Part shown: positions 5,555 to 6,114 of the stretch, piece after piece
Position numbering within the stretch: the stretch's first letter is position 1
How the letters are laid out: each line of letters opens with the position of its first letter
From: Chloroflexota bacterium
Lineage (GTDB): Bacteria > Chloroflexota > Limnocylindria > QHBO01
Assembly (NCBI GenBank): GCA_005882055.1
Contig: VBGQ01000119.1
Location: 1 to 6,114, forward strand
Direction: 5' to 3'
Length of the DNA stretch: 6,114 nucleotides
Position numbers and translations under genes: made by a program
The notes under the pieces: generated by a model
What the model was told of the DNA's origin: nothing
Databases searched by the model: none
Seen by the model: the letters and a program-made list of their open reading frames with translations, nothing else

Positions 5555-6114
5555 CCCCTGGCCTTGGCGCGCCGTTCGACGAGCTCCACGCCCTCGCGCA
5601 GGCGGTTCACCAGCTCGCGGTCCACCATCTCCGGCTCGAGGTGCTCCACGAGCCGTTCGAGGAGGTCGGCGGCAAGGGTCAGCAGGACATCCGCGTCCGC
5701 GATGAAGAACTGGGGCTCGTTGTTGTAGCGGACCAGGGTGAGGCGCCCCTGCAGGGTCGTCCCTCCCTCGGCGTGCAGCAGCTGCGTACCGAAGTTATGG
5801 CCCTGGATGCCGTCGGGGTTGTTCAGGTAGTTGAGGGCGTTGTCGATCGCCAGCCCAAAACGCGCGCGCCACGAGACGAGCCGCTCGTGGACCTCTGAGG
5901 GTAGGCCCATCTCTCCCGTCTCGTCGAAGACTTCGCGATCCACGGTCAGCAGGCCGACTAGCGTCGAGCCCGCGCGGCCCCCGAGCATGGCCTGCAGCGA
6001 ACGCTCGAGGGTGAACACGTCGGAGTCGAAGCGTGGCGAGGTGGTGACCTCTGCGAGCAGGTCTTCAACGTTGTCAAGCTGCCCCGGCTCGGCCAGGGCG
6101 CTGGCGAGGTTCAG
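5551..6114 (-). CDS. Uncharacterised protein, N-terminus cut by right edge
   Basis: The frame is open from base 6114 to the TGA at 5553-5551, giving 187 visible residues. The protein is soluble-looking, with alternating helices and strands: LNLASALAEPGQLDNVEDLL at the edge, STLVGLLTVDREVFDE, a helix with RFGLAIDNALNYL, then LQGRLTLVRYNNEPQFFIAD and a long C-terminal helix region from DVLLTLAADLLERLVEHL to the basic end RRAKARG. There is no signal peptide or transmembrane segment in the visible part, and I do not recognise a family. An internal GTG at 6018 could be a start, but it lacks a Shine-Dalgarno and the sequence before it is protein-like, so the true start probably lies beyond the window. 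Its stop overlaps the start of the BioD-like/DRTGG gene by 4 nt, which suggests the two products work together or are made in fixed ratio. Confidence 0.75.
   Translation of the reverse strand: MNLASALAEPGQLDNVEDLLAEVTTSPRFDSDVFTLERSLQAMLGGRAGSTLVGLLTVDREVFDETGEMGLPSEVHERLVSWRARFGLAIDNALNYLNNPDGIQGHNFGTQLLHAEGGTTLQGRLTLVRYNNEPQFFIADADVLLTLAADLLERLVEHLEPEMVDRELVNRLREGVELVERRAKARG

Noticed and set aside
4487..5728. 413-aa plus-strand open frame
   Set aside because: It is a shadow of the BioD-like/DRTGG gene, whose strand shows clear motifs; the plus frame has no recognisable domain.
6016..6018. GTG start for the right-edge gene
   Set aside because: There is no Shine-Dalgarno, and the frame stays open and protein-like to the window edge, so the start is probably outside.

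Overview
The window is GC-rich, densely packed bacterial DNA with GTG starts, 4-nt stop/start overlaps and very short gaps. The gene set is a type III pantothenate kinase, a fused CoaBC, a PanC-family protein, an M16 peptidase, a BioD-like/DRTGG protein and an actinobacterial-type HhH-GPD protein. This would suit a high-GC Chloroflexota or a related Terrabacteria lineage; Actinomycetota is the main alternative. The assignment is an inference from gene content and remembered family patterns only.

Layout. (1) 1-666, minus strand: an uncharacterised 156-aa protein whose stop codon directly abuts the GTG start of an M16 zinc peptidase. The peptidase runs off the left edge just after its HxxEH motif. 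(2) 667-804: a divergent intergenic region. (3) 805-3800, plus strand: a tight coenzyme A operon of coaX, coaBC (ATGA overlap) and a PanC-family gene (3-nt gap). (4) 3801-3942: a non-coding convergent gap with a candidate promoter, a bulged hairpin and a strong intrinsic terminator, which together could be a small RNA gene of about 80 nt. (5) 3943-6114, minus strand, transcribed right to left: an uncharacterised protein cut by the right edge, a BioD-like/DRTGG ATPase-like protein coupled to it by a GTGA overlap, and an HhH-GPD DNA-repair-family protein.

How the genes work together. CoaX phosphorylates pantothenate. CoaBC adds cysteine and decarboxylates the product to 4'-phosphopantetheine. 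A normal PanC would supply the pantothenate. However, the PanC-family protein here keeps the fold-level sequence and full length while replacing most residues known to bind ATP and pantoate: HxGH to HEGQ, the first pantoate Gln to Val, GHF to GYF, the second Gln to Arg, and SSRN to AAAN. It is therefore either a non-catalytic PanC paralogue kept in a CoA operon or an enzyme with a changed reaction. This is the most interesting observation in the window. The second is the possible small RNA between the convergent gene blocks.
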